NCBI GenBank assembly: GCA_023897205.1
Contig: JAHWDD010000004.1
Coordinates: forward strand, 930,001-994,000
Source: Exophiala sp. HKRS030
Lineage: Eukaryota; Ascomycota; Eurotiomycetes; Chaetothyriales; Herpotrichiellaceae
Reading direction: 5' to 3'
DNA: 64,000 bases
Shown: positions 44,411 through 56,000 of the stretch, in pieces
Numbering within the stretch: position 1 is the stretch's first letter
Layout of the letters: every line of letters starts with the position of its first letter
Notes under the pieces: model-generated
Told to the model about the DNA's origin: nothing
Databases searched by the model: none
The model's input: the letters and a program-made list of their open reading frames with translations, nothing else
Made by a program: the position numbers and the translations under genes

Positions 44411-45027
44411 GGTGGACTGGGAACGAGGGTGGGGTCGAGCGGTGTTTGGAATCGGTTCAAGGTGCCAGAGGATGGATCACAGTGTCTGAGAAGGAGGAGA
44501 GGAGATTCTGAGGGAGGAGAGATTGAATTAATGGTCAATTTGGTATTGGGCGGCGAATGGTTATGGACAGAATGGAGGAAATGAGAAGCAGTGCGATGTC
44601 ATCCACTGTTCTTGGATCCTTTGCTGAAGCCTGTAACGTCGGAGTCGGTGGATTGACGTCTGGGGCAAGCCACTAAAACAGCATGAGCTGTGGGGTCAGT
44701 TCTACGCATTTCAACATGGGCGCTGCTTTAAATCAAGCCACAGTATCTGCCTGCGGCGTATCTGTACATCAATTGACTAAGACTTGCCATTTTCTTATGC
44801 TAACATCAAAACAACTTCGACTTAACTCGGAGTGATACAATGATAAGCTGAGGATTGATCGGAGTTGGACTAAACCATGCCGTGTTGACTATTCGAAGTG
44901 ACGAGTTCTACATTGGATCCAGGTAGTCCTGTGGAAACACCTAGAGTCCCAAACTCGTTCGCATTTGATTTCAATTTTGAAACCATTGGTGAACGGTGAA
45001 CTAGTCGTTGCCGTCGGCTCGCCCAGG
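44411..45027. other. sec17 promoter region
   Basis: About 620 bases between the sec17 start and the stop of the TPR-CHAT gene, both minus strand. No gene or clear motif seen. Confidence 0.5.
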
Positions 45028-48000
45028 TCAAGAATGGTCTCGAAACCAGCAGCCATGAAGCACAAAAGCAGCCCAATGAATCGGCGCCTTCGTCTCTACA
45101 TTTTCTGGTCTCATCATCTCGCAAACAGCCGAACGAAGCGCCTGAGCTAGATCCATGATCTTAGTGGTTTCCGTACCTACCTGTGTTGTTTTCTGTACCA
45201 TGAACTGTGCATCTATATTCTTGTAGAAGAGTTCGCTGAAAGTCCGACCCGCTCGACTGTGGACGGGCCATAACGTGCCAACGACGGATGTGGCACCAGC
45301 ATATAGCAAAGCAGGAATGAATCCGAGTGGTTCATCACCAGCAGTGATATCTTGGGTGCCAGAATCACAAGCTACAATAGTAACATGTGGAGCAGAAAAT
45401 CGCATGTCGAGGTCGAAAACATCTCCGACACTAAGATTTCTGCTACCATCAACGACGCTCCCGGATTCATGTGCTGTATTGGCAAAGCCTTCGGTTCCCT
45501 CATGTCCACCAGCCAATACGAGACAAGATTTCAGTACATTGGCCTTGTCGAAGGATGCATGCCCGTGATAATGAATCCAATTGGAAGACCCAGCGCGTGT
45601 CATGAAATTAGTCTTTGTCACATGTTCGCCTTTTGCAACGTCGAATGGTAGGCTCTTTGAAATGTGGTCGACGTGTTCGTAGATGATTTTCTCCTCTGCT
45701 TGTTCTTCCTCATTTATTCCTTGATACACTGCAAATAGCGAGGCATTTCCCGGCTGGGACGAAGTCTGTAAAGCGTATGCCGTGGCTCTCATATACGTAT
45801 GGCGAAAGCTGGCCGAACTTGAGGCATAGATGACAGGATTCCGCGCAATCATTATTTTCCCGCCCACAGAAAGTGCATGAAATGGGATCTGATTCAGTAG
45901 ACCCGAGGGAGAAAGTACCAACAAATCCTCCTCTTGTGTGAGAGATTCGAGGCCCTGGGTGAGAGGTACAAGTTCGCGTTGCAACTGCAACCACTGTTGC
46001 GTTGATGTTGTCCCGAGGGGAGGCTTTGCCCCTTGAGGATACTGGAGTCTTTTTCTAATCCAGGACCTGACATCACCATAAGTAAAATTCAGCTCCCTCA
46101 CAATGGGGGAAGCGTCGGGAGATCTGACAAGCGTTACGATCTTCGTGCTCGGCTTGGGATCACTCGGGATCCACCACTCCACATACTTGATTGCTTCTCG
46201 TTGCTTGCTTGTCAGTTTCAATGCCACATCAAGCTCAACTTGGGAGAAAGATACGTCGAAGGTGCCTTCTCGGATATCTAACACTTGACTTAAAAGCGGA
46301 TGAGACAACATCCGATCTCGAACTTGCTCCCCCTTTCGTCTGAGGTCGAGCTGTTCCAATGGACCGCTCTCCAGAACCGCATTCTGTAAAACACGTTCTT
46401 CTTCAAACAGCTTGTGTGCAGTTTTATCCGTCCGAATTGCATCCATCAGTGAGCTGGGTAATACAGAACGTACGCCAAAGACGTCCGACAGACTTCGGGC
46501 TTTACCTTTCTGAACCCAGTTCCACGCACCTGTGGCGTCGTCCAGCTTTCTGCAAACATTAAAAGCAATATCATAGAATTTCCGGTACTGAGACCCAGAT
46601 ATAATCAACCGCTTTTCCAGTAGGGACTGAACGTCGGCACTCATCGCAACGCTCCGCCTAATTGCGTCACAAAATCGTTCCACTATGTCCGCCTGCTGCA
46701 ACCAGTATTTAAGTATATCAGTGGTAGCGAGATCGCATTGGGTGGCAGTGATGTACAAGTGATTAAGACTTGTGATCAGCATCTCGGACCCGCCAGCCTT
46801 GAGATATAGATCGTAAGCCGCTCCCGCCTGGATTACCGAAGCCTGCCAGTCTTTCAAGAGCTCCGGCACGATTGCTGGCCGTTCATTGAGAGGTAGCTGG
46901 ATCATCGAATTCCAGCGACACAAGAAACGATTGTTGAGGCTAATAGAGAGTTGTATCGTGAGCTGTGCTATACTAAACGAAGTTGACGTTGCTGCTCGTT
47001 TCTCCAAATTCAGCTGCTCTTCAGCGAGCTCGACAGCAACATCATAATCTTGCAAGCGATTTGCCCGCAAAATCCGCAGTTCTCGCACTTTGTCGACCAT
47101 GATTTTATGGGTATTACACAATCTCAGTGCTTCATCAAGGAGAGCGTCAGATCTGGTAAGTGAGACCGCCTCAGAAAAGTGCATAAAGACCTGAAGCTCG
47201 ATCCACGACAACCAAGCAAACTTTGTAGCCGCTGCTGAATAACATTTCAGATCAATGTCAATGTAGCACCACTGCAAAAGAATGTTGGAAGCATTTCCGT
47301 ATCTCGTAAACGCTAGCTGCTTGTTGTGGTGTTGATTTTCTGCTTGCTTCAGCCGACTTATCGCGAGGAGAAAGGCCGCATCTGATCGTTCTTGATACGC
47401 TCCGACTTGCAGCGCTGAAGTCATGGCATACTGTGCATATAGCGCAGCTTTATCGGAGTTCCCAGAGTTTGAATTCGCCAGACTCATCGACGTATATAGC
47501 TGGGTTTCAATCTTTGGACCCATTTCTTCAGGCAATCTTGTCAAGTAGTCCTCGAGAGCCCTTCGGCCATAGCCATACTCCGGAGCTCGTACTAAGGTTT
47601 GCGCAACTGCGGATATGAAGAGAGCTTGCTCTTGGAAAATAGCCCCAACGTGACGTATCTCGCTCCGGGCACGTTCAATCATATTTGTGGTCTGGTTTTG
47701 AACACTGCCCAGTTCGTGACTGACAGGTATCCCGAAAATGAGACAGCGAATACCTTGTTGGTAACACTTTTGCTTGAAATATGCATCAGCAAAGGTGTTC
47801 TTCCATTTCAAGTACTCGTCGAGTGGGACTTGGCGATTGGACTTCCTTGATGTCAATTGCATGTCCATCAGATCCCACTGCCCATAGTGGTGTCCAACTT
47901 CTTTGAAAAGCTCTTCGGCTTGTCCAATATGAACTTTGGAATCTTCAGTAACGGAACCATTGCTCACGGCCAACAGGCAACGCGCAAAGTCCAGATGCGT

Positions 48001-48851
48001 TTGGGCTTCCTCGACTTTCAACTCTGGCTTTCCCTTAATAGCTTCCAGCAGCTGTTGTAGGCACTCAACATCACTTTCACTGTCCTCGATTTGCTCGATC
48101 CGGAAATAGGTCAGGTATCGCGCTTCTGAGAGCCTATCGTGCTCGATTGCCCAAAGGCGCAATCGATCCAATCTTGAGACTGCGTTGCTTTTCGTTCCCG
48201 CTTCATCTAAGAGTCCTTGCTCAGCTGCTACAACAAAGATCTTCCAGATGTAGAACTCAATTAATAACTATTCCTGGTCAGCGCTCGGGTCCCTCTGCTG
48301 GGGCAGTGTCATACTCTGACTTCTGAAACATTCCGGCAGTGCTCGCAATGGGATGGCCGTACATCGTCGCCAGCCTGGTTACTTGCTTTGGGTAAACAAA
48401 ACGGTCCCGGCTGCTCTGCACCATCGGAGGCATGTGCTGGTAATGTACAGAACATTGGCATTACATCCCATCTAAAACGTTCATTGTCGAGGTAACGGTG
48501 GAGTCGATCGGCCAGGGCCAGAGCAGAACGAAGCTTTCCATGCCGTGAAATGCTCACATATGCAGACAGGAGCGACGAACAAATGGAGTCTTCATTCAAA
48601 TTACTCTGTAACTCAAGATCGGGGCAAATCGTTGGTTGGATGTTAGAGCTCATAAGCTCACAAGTATTCCATGCCTTCACAAAATGACCTTGGACCAGAA
48701 AGAGCTGTGTAAGCTCGATGAGGATTAGAGGGTGGACTCTGACATCCTCGGACAAGGCTGAGACAAAGAACTCTCCCTTTTCCCATTTTCCAAGCTTACG
48801 GCAGTGTTGGATGTGCCGTTTGGCCTCAAGAACACTTTCGATTGTCGACAT
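45028..48851 (-). CDS. TPR-CHAT domain cysteine protease-like protein
   Basis: The C-terminal third is a CHAT domain (caspase HetF associated with TPRs, peptidase clan CD, related to separase). The catalytic His lies in NWIHYHGHASFDKANV and the catalytic Cys in VTIVACDSGTQD, followed by GFIPALLYAGATSVVGTLWP. The roughly 800 residues before it are helical with TPR-like repeats (for example GLLDEAGTKSNAVSRLDRLR). The main exon is open from 48267 to 45028. Its first ATG is internal, so an upstream exon is needed: the ATG-started frame from 48851 (MSTIESVLEAKRHIQHCRKL) is helical and joins through an intron whose acceptor is at 48269/48268 or 48257/48256. The donor is not fixed. The total is about 1,200 residues. 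It is divergent from an unrecognised gene 275 bp away. In other organisms CHAT proteases activate effectors by cleavage; no substrate is proven here. Confidence 0.85.
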
Positions 48852-49126
48852 TCAAGTAGTGGAGAGATCAGTTGAGGGCGTAGTACAACCACCACCAAGC
48901 GAGACTGACGACGTTAGAAATTTGAGAAGTAAGTCGTTTCTGAGGCTATTAGTATCGGTTTTAGTAGGTCAGCCCTCGCAGAATGCAAGTCGAACTGGGT
49001 CGTGATTGGGCAGACTCTGCGCCTCTTTTATTCACAACTACTTTGGAGTTTCAAAACCAGGCAGCCTTAAGAAAGCCTCTCAGCTCCGGCCAGTGTCAGT
49101 TTCAATTCTCCACCATACCCATCATC
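48852..49126. promoter_or_regulatory. Shared promoter region between the TPR-CHAT gene and its divergent neighbour
   Basis: The two start codons face away from each other with 275 bases between. An alternative upstream ATG for the plus gene (48983) would shorten this to 131 bases. Such a short divergent spacer suggests co-regulation. No specific factor site is recognised. Confidence 0.45.
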
Positions 49127-50209
49127 ATGGCGAATCTCGCAGAAAGCTCGGATGCATCTCAGATTCCCGAACATGCGGGTGCGATAGGAGACGAACTTGT
49201 CACTACTGCGCCAGATGAATGGAGCTTCACGACCAGTTTCGACATTGGGCGTACTGAGCATGAGGCACAACTTGGAATCCATAACGAACAGCAAGTTAAC
49301 CGCGCCTTGATCACCCGAGACGACGTGGGTGACACTTCATTTTGGGCGAGGTTACAACGAGTTCAATACGGATCACATGACGGAAAGCCCGCATGCTTAA
49401 TTGTCGTGGATTTCTCCTTTCGCTTCATCGGCAAAACCTTGTGTCGATATAACTATGCCAAAATTGAGGTCAAATTTTTGAAAGCAGTGGACGCAACAGA
49501 TCACAGGATTCGATCTCCGGAGGCCAAAAAAGATCCAGTCGTTGTTGCGATTGCCCCGAAAGAAGTCTATGGGATCGTGAAAACGGTCGAAGGACGAAAG
49601 TATCGAGAAGTATCCATTCCAGTCATGTTCGAGAGTCCTTTAGGGCTTTCGACTGGTATCGAGGCCACGTTTGGCAGTGAAGTCAGCGAGCATCAGGAGC
49701 ACCGAATGGAGATTCATGGCGATCTCTATTGGGACGATGCGCATGATCAAGGGCCGTATGGCGCAATCTGGGACCTAAGAGAGAATGAGGCGCAAAAGGA
49801 TGGTATTTTCCGGAGCTTCAGGGCTGCTATTGTCGTCGAGAGTCCAGCAGAAACACCTATGTGGATGTATGTCGTCGTTGAACCCTCGGTGAAATTCTCA
49901 TTAGACATCAGGCGTCTCTTCACGAAGACAGATCCATTCGCGAAACTGTTCCAAAAGAGCGATCATCCAATCCTGTTGGATGGGAAAAAGACCTTGGGAT
50001 TGCCCATCGGACCCGGTTTGGATTTCACATCCAAAGACTTTCCGTGGCATAAAGTCGTTTGGCTTCCATCCGAGTACAAAGTAAGTCATCCCTGGCTGTA
50101 CTCTGATCCCCTACCTGCTAATAAAAACAAGAGTCAACTTCTGTCCCAGTTCGAAACGACTGACTCCGGGCAATCAAGCACCACGACCGCTGTCGCAAAC
50201 AACGTCTAG
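49127..50209 (+). CDS. Unrecognised protein divergent from the TPR-CHAT protease
   Basis: The 360-residue frame has no family I can name. After about 75 variable residues it looks like a beta-rich domain with alternating hydrophobic strands (ACLIVVDFSFRFIGKTLCRY, AKIEVKFLKAVD, RFSFR-like spacing). A conserved-looking core reads YGAIWDLRENEAQKDGIFRS then FRAAIVVESP, MWMYVVVEPSVKFSLDIRRL and HPILLDGKKTLG. No transmembrane segment or signal peptide is evident. GTAAGT at 50080 (after LPSEYK), a GCTAATA branch and CAAG acceptors form a likely 51-nt intron that is a multiple of three and stop-free, so splicing would remove 17 residues. ATG 49127 is preferred; ATG 48983 would add 48 unlikely residues. 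The divergent pairing suggests a functional link to the protease, such as substrate or regulator. Confidence 0.7.
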   Translation: MANLAESSDASQIPEHAGAIGDELVTTAPDEWSFTTSFDIGRTEHEAQLGIHNEQQVNRALITRDDVGDTSFWARLQRVQYGSHDGKPACLIVVDFSFRFIGKTLCRYNYAKIEVKFLKAVDATDHRIRSPEAKKDPVVVAIAPKEVYGIVKTVEGRKYREVSIPVMFESPLGLSTGIEATFGSEVSEHQEHRMEIHGDLYWDDAHDQGPYGAIWDLRENEAQKDGIFRSFRAAIVVESPAETPMWMYVVVEPSVKFSLDIRRLFTKTDPFAKLFQKSDHPILLDGKKTLGLPIGPGLDFTSKDFPWHKVVWLPSEYKVSHPWLYSDPLPANKNKSQLLSQFETTDSGQSSTTTAVANNV

Positions 50210-50892
50210 GAGAGTCTGGGAGGTAACCTCAAAGACCAGAACACCGAGGAACTGTAAAAGAAAGACTTGTCTGGAGACTCAGTCACTTCAGCAATAGGAT
50301 GTCGAATACATGCGCTTTGAATTGACAACACTCCACTTGTTCCGCAAGTAAGTAGCCTAGATTTTGGGCATGGTGGAAACTGGGCGACCCCTCCTTTTAG
50401 AGTCGTCGTCGGGCAAAGACTACCGGCAGAGGAGAGGTATTCCCTGCAAATACGAGCCCCTTTCGCAATCACGAAGCCCTGCGTTCGAGCGTAAGTCTGA
50501 AGGTATGCAAAATCCAGTTGATATTTGACACCGAGAAGAGGCACCACCGTTTGTCCTTGGGAGTTTCAGACTTATAATTGTCATTTTCTTCTTTAGAATG
50601 CGATCTGCAGAATGCTCAATGTGATTGTGGTTGCCGTGTGCGTATGCCAAATAGACTGTTCGGATTTAATAAATGATACGCTAAGCTGTAGCCACATGGT
50701 ATATGTATGTACCTACTATCTATCTTGCGCGTCAGAAATACACGACGTTGCCAAGCCCGGTATGAACATTTCCAAACTCGGAAATATCTGGGGCCTCGGA
50801 GTTTCGGAATGTTTTCCAGCCAGTCTCACAAACGAAGTCACCTCATCTGTAACCAACTCGAATTTCTGCTCGATGTGGACGACATTTTAGAA
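50210..50892. other. Intergenic region upstream of the GatC-like gene
   Basis: About 680 bases, no separate gene seen. The frame of the next gene is open back to 50707, so part of this may be its N-terminus. Confidence 0.45.
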
Positions 50893-51711
50893 ATGCCCCG
50901 TGTCATCAGAACCGATGTGGCCAAGTTCTACGTGAGCTTCGAGAAGAGTGGCCCTGGAAGTTGGGCACAGCGATGGCACCGCAAACCACCCAATCTCACC
51001 ATCAACCCTCAAATCCGAGCCCTGCTGGATAAACCTACATGGTCTGTCGGCTCTCTACTTGCGCCTGAAGCTCGGGCCCAATCATCCACTCCCTCCGCCT
51101 CGACGTCTACCAAGACCGAGGAAGGAGAAGAAGAGATCACACGCGACAAACTCCATCACCTTTTGAAGCTCGCCGCACTCCCACCACCCAAAGATGCCGC
51201 CGAGGAGAAAAGCATGCTGGAGACACTGCGCCAGCAGATTCATTTCGTCAAGGAGATACAAAAAGTTGACACGACGGGGATAGAACCTCTCGTTGCTATC
51301 CGTGATGAGACCGAGGATAGCATCTGGCACAACATGATCACCGAGAAAAAGCTACAGCATTATTTGGATCAGGAAGAAAAAGTCGGCCGGAATGGAACCA
51401 TTAGGAGACGGAAAGACGCTCTACCACGGATTGTCAAAGATGAACACGTATCTCCAGACCGTGCACCACAGTCGCAGATTCTACAGGACCCGTTTCTGCT
51501 CAATTCCAAAGGCGAGAACGAGAAGGGGAGACGAATAGGAAACTATTTCTATGTTCAGAGGTCCAAATCGAAGGCCGTAAATCCGGACCACCAAAGCAAT
51601 ACTACTCGCAATGTCACTGCGGAGAACGCTTCTGCTCGAACCAAATCTCAGCCTCTACAGTATACTCCATTTGGCAGCGCAGAAGAGAGCCTCAAGGGCA
51701 AGCGACCGTGA
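50893..51711 (+). CDS. Mitochondrial GatC-like Glu-tRNA(Gln) amidotransferase subunit
   Basis: GatC-type subunits hold the GatA-GatB amidotransferase together, which makes Gln-tRNA(Gln) in mitochondria. The GatC helix-loop region is LHHLLKLAALPPPKDAAEEK, then LETLRQQIHFVKEIQKVDTT and GIEPLVAIRDET. The preceding KPTWSVGSLL motif is typical of fungal versions. The C-terminal 110 residues are basic and disordered. The frame is open from 50707 and could start at ATG 50707, 50812 or 50893. I chose 50893, but a mitochondrial presequence is not obvious from it, so the N-terminus is uncertain. Confidence 0.75.
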   Translation: MPRVIRTDVAKFYVSFEKSGPGSWAQRWHRKPPNLTINPQIRALLDKPTWSVGSLLAPEARAQSSTPSASTSTKTEEGEEEITRDKLHHLLKLAALPPPKDAAEEKSMLETLRQQIHFVKEIQKVDTTGIEPLVAIRDETEDSIWHNMITEKKLQHYLDQEEKVGRNGTIRRRKDALPRIVKDEHVSPDRAPQSQILQDPFLLNSKGENEKGRRIGNYFYVQRSKSKAVNPDHQSNTTRNVTAENASARTKSQPLQYTPFGSAEESLKGKRP

Positions 51712-53335
51712 AGATGAATATACTGGAGCAGACCACAACTTGATCTTCTCCCACTCGCGTATTCAGGAGAAATTCGAATGAGAAACCCGATACCACGGCG
51801 ATGATTTCAATCCTACGCTGAGCACGAACTACATCCGTTCACTTAATCAAGTCCGCTTTTGAGAGGGTTTTCCCGTCGAAGTCACAGCCTTGTTGGGGCC
51901 ACTAGTGACAAAACTCAGCAATCCGACACACATACAAGGCGATTCAATTGATCCTCACGCGACACACCACGCCTTGAAGTCACCAAGGAAGGCTTGATCC
52001 AGGCACATCACGATTTTTCATTTCCGTGGAGAATGAGACTCGTGGCAACATAACAAATCCAAGACTACACCATGGTACTCCTGGCCCGGCATCGAATGAG
52101 CTCGGCGACTTCACACAAACGAACGCACATGCGATCCGAGAGCAGCGACTCGATACAACCAAGCCCCAAAGTAATCGGAATTACTCAGAGTCGGCCGAGC
52201 AGCAAACTCATAGCCATGTAGCTTCCACGACGCGCATCCCGAGGAGACGATGCAACCGCTACCGCGTAACATCATGAGCCTAGCCTGCGTCCTCCCTTCC
52301 CATCCGAACCCGCCATGGCGATTTTTCCACTCGCTCAAACGCTCAAACGCAGGCTATAGACGTGCCAATCAATAGACCTCTTGATGTCCAATCCCTGCCA
52401 GCAATGCCTCAAAACCTCAGGCCTAAACACCTACGGTTTACTCCACTATCGAGGGAGTTAAAATCGATAAATCGGATTCGTGCTTGTGGCGGAATGAGTC
52501 TTGGCGTGTACTTTACTGTGTTGTGCTGTGTTGTGCTGTGCGGACAGGGATCGGATTTGATGGACCTGAAGCTAGAACAGGACAGGATAGGACGGGTTAT
52601 GACATGACAAGACAGGAGGGGAGGGGATGGATGGTAGCGCTTGATGTAGATCGTCGGACGACGTTGTGTCACATATACATATGTATTTATAGATATTAGA
52701 TTCGATCTATCTGTTAATCCATGTTCTTCACTGGCAAGATCAATTATTTGTATCACCATGTGACCATTCGATTAAGCCCACTTTTTGGATTTATTTTCTC
52801 CTTTCGATCGGGGTTTATTCTTTCCAGGTGTGGGTATCATGGTAGTCCTGCTTTTGTCCTTTTTCATCCCTACTTATATTCTGTGATCCAGGTAGTATAG
52901 ATACAGGTAGACTGTGGTCCTGAATCCATCTAGATCAATGGTAGGAAACGTACATACATGTACAATTATTTTCAGACCGTAAAAGTCCGGGACGTTTTAC
53001 CCAATAACCAACTGGTCTCTTTCGTCTTTAAGGATGACCAGAGGGTATAGCTCCAAATGTACCGATTTACACCACATTGACCCAAAACATACAGCGGTTT
53101 GCTTGTCCTGAACGGGCGGCCATCCTTCCGAGAAGAAGTATGTGGACTGGGGCGGAGGTCTCAAAAGGACCTTCATTGGGAACTCCAAATCCTCGCAGTT
53201 TCAAATCTTTCTCTTGAAATCACAAGTGGACGAGCTGTTGGCTCGCCTTCCTGTGAGTGGCTAGCAGAAGTCGATGAAGACATTGAAAATCCCAGAGAAT
53301 GGCTTGACCTAGCGGAAATATGCTATACTGGTCGA
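51712..53335. other. Convergent intergenic region, no gene seen
   Basis: About 1.6 kb between the GatC-like and phosphate transporter stop codons. Short tandem TGTTGTGC motifs lie at 52519-52540. No credible gene or RNA gene is visible. Confidence 0.5.
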
Positions 53336-56000
53336 TCATAGTCCGGCTGCGACCATCAACCCATATCCGACCGTTATGATAACGCCAAAGGCCAAGATTG
53401 AAGCGGGAATACCACGGGTCAAGAAATGCTTGACTTGGAGATATCGTACGCCTGTTTCAGGAACTTCCATCATGATTGCAGCTATAAGAATTGATTAGAG
53501 ACTATGCTCCGAGGGGAAAGACTGGAGGGGAAAACTTACTCATGTTAGGAAACCCCGAGGTCGGCAAACCCATGGCAGCCGAACACATCAGGGCACTACC
53601 CATGACAAGAAGATTTGGATGTGGTTCGCTCATGCCTGCACCGACTTGCTGAACAAGCGGAAGAATGATGAGGGCGGCGACGGTGTGGCTGATGAAGGTG
53701 GCAACCACCAGAATCAAGGCAGCAAAGACAACCAGTACTCCGTACACGGAAAGATCGGCGACCGAGTCGGTAATGCCTTTTGCGATGGTGTGTAAGAGAC
53801 CGGATGACGAGACGGCTTTACCTAAAGATAGACCGCCAGCAGCAAGAATGATTATGGTCCACAGGAAATTGTTGAAGTCTTCCTTGGTTAGGATGCCAGT
53901 ACCAAAGAAGAGTACCATAGGGATGATAGCGATGACACCCATGTCTCCGAAAATACCTTCAAGTTGATGGGATGTACACCACAGTACGATGGTGACAAGA
54001 GTGACAAAGATGATGTAGTACTGCAATCCAGTCAACTTGTCTTTCATTGGGCGAATGGGGACAATTGTGGTCCCACGGCCTGGCTTGAATGTGACCAACA
54101 ACAAAAGCCAGATGAGGACAATGCTAATTATGCAGACGGGCAAAGCGATGAAAAACCAGATTCCCCAACTTGGACCTGGCTTCATGTTTTGCAACGCGAT
54201 GATGTTTTGAGGTGATGCGATGGGAGAAGCGGCCCCACCGATATTGGCGGCTAGGGCAATGCCCAAGATGAGTGCTTTAGACATATTGCTGTCGGCAGGA
54301 AGGTTACGAAGCATGGGTTGAATGATGCTGAAGCACAGAACCGGAGCGGCAACGTTGGAGATCCACATACTCAAAAACATGCCAACAAACATATTGGTGA
54401 TAAGGACCGTCCGGGCTTTGGTGCCGGCTTTGCTTAGGACGAAAGTGGCCATCATCTTGGCGATATGATATTTGGATAATGCGGCAGCAATTGTGAAGCC
54501 TCCTAGCAGTAGCATGATGACTGGGGTCCACATGGCGGCGAAAACTGCTTTTGTGGCTGCTTTAGAGTCGAGGCGATGGTATGGTTTCTCTTCTGTTCTC
54601 ATAATACGCAAGACAACCACCAGGAATGGTACGAGAAGTGAAGTGACGAAAAGAGGGATGACTTCTGTAGCCCACAGTAAAGAGACAAAAACTAACATAG
54701 CCAGGCAATTTTGCTGTTCGGTCTTCTTCAAGATTGGGACGAAGAGAAGGACGACAAAGACGGCCAAGATGGCAAGCAAGGCAAAAAAGGTTGAACTGAA
54801 CAACCATTTGGGACAACGATATCGACCAACAGGGGTGTCAATCTCTTTGGTATCGATGACATCGCGGTCACCTTGCAATCGTGCAGTGGAAGGGTCCTGT
54901 GCACCACCGAGAAGAGTCTGGCGAATTCCAAAGTTTGCGGCCTGGGCTTTTCTTTCAATTCCAATCATTTCTCGCCAGACGGTATTTCTCTCCCAGACGA
55001 CGTGCTCACGCAAATGTAGACGCAGTTCGCGTCGAGCAACTTCGACATCACCTTTGGTGACGATGTCGGCATAGACCTTTTCGACCTTGGCAATGTTTTC
55101 ATCGAGATGTTGAGTGGTGGATGGTAGGAAAGGGTATGATGGATTGACGACCTTTTCCATATAATTTTTTCGAATATCTCTGTCACAGACCTTGTCGTAC
55201 TTCTTTGAAGCCTTCTTGAAGCCGGTTTGATTGAGTTGAATGAAAGATTTCAATTCACTTAAAGAGACAAAGAGACTGATGGTCCTTTTCTTTAAAGTGA
55301 TTCCCGAATCGTATAATGAGGAGAGTTGGCCTGGGTCGGAGGCCTCGAGTTCCAAAGCCAAGCTGGGCCTCCTCCGGAGGAATGCTGAAGATTCAGTTGA
55401 GGCGCGAAGGTCTTCTCTGGATTCGGATAGAGCACCATTGGAGCCGGTGGTTTGTTCGGTACCGGTCCAAACACTCTTGCTTCTCTGCTTTGCCGAAGGT
55501 CTATCCTTCTTCTTGAGCATATGGGCACTGTCTTCGGCGTCACTGTCGCTATCTTCTTCTTCGGGTTCCTCGACACTTATGCTCATGGTGGAGGTCCTCC
55601 TCTTCCGTCGGAAAGGGACGTTGAAAATGCTCTGGGAACGGGTGGTTTTCCGTCTGTTTTCAGCGTCGATGACATCGTCCATATCGATATCTTGAGTCTC
55701 GGCCTTGTAGTTTTCGGCATCTTTGAGAAGGTGTTCAATTTCGCCAAAAATTTCGAGCTCTTTCAATCTATAAAAGGAACAGACCTTGTCAAGTTCTGAG
55801 TCAAGCATGCGCTTAAAGGTGGTGTCGGGATCGAGTTGGCCGGCAAGCAAGGAGGTATTTTCTTCATCTTCAGCTTCACCGGGAGGTTTGTGGATTTGTT
55901 TCTCTAGAGTGTATATGAGTTTTTTGAGGTTGCTGTAAGAAATGTAGTTGCTGCTCCAGTCGGGAACAGCATTGAATTGGATGCTGTGAGAGAACTTCAT
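53336..56000 (-). CDS. SPX-domain low-affinity phosphate transporter (PHO87/PHO90/PHO91 family)
   Basis: The N-terminal SPX domain (MKFSHSIQFNAVPDWSSNYI, YSNLKKLIYTLEKQ, then GFKKASKKYDKVCD) binds inositol pyrophosphates through its lysine cluster. It is followed by a DASS/Na+-symporter-type membrane domain with about 12 hydrophobic segments (for example FFALLAILAVFVVLLFVPIL and VVFAALILVVATFISHTVAA). PHO87/90 sit in the plasma membrane and PHO91 in the vacuole; I cannot assign which. Exons are 56000-53540 and 53481-53336, joined by a 58-nt intron, giving 868 residues. The ATG at 56000 is chosen because SPX proteins begin MKF; an upstream in-frame ATG at 56207 would add 69 residues. Long Ser/Glu-rich insertions interrupt the SPX domain, as in relatives. 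Confidence 0.92.
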
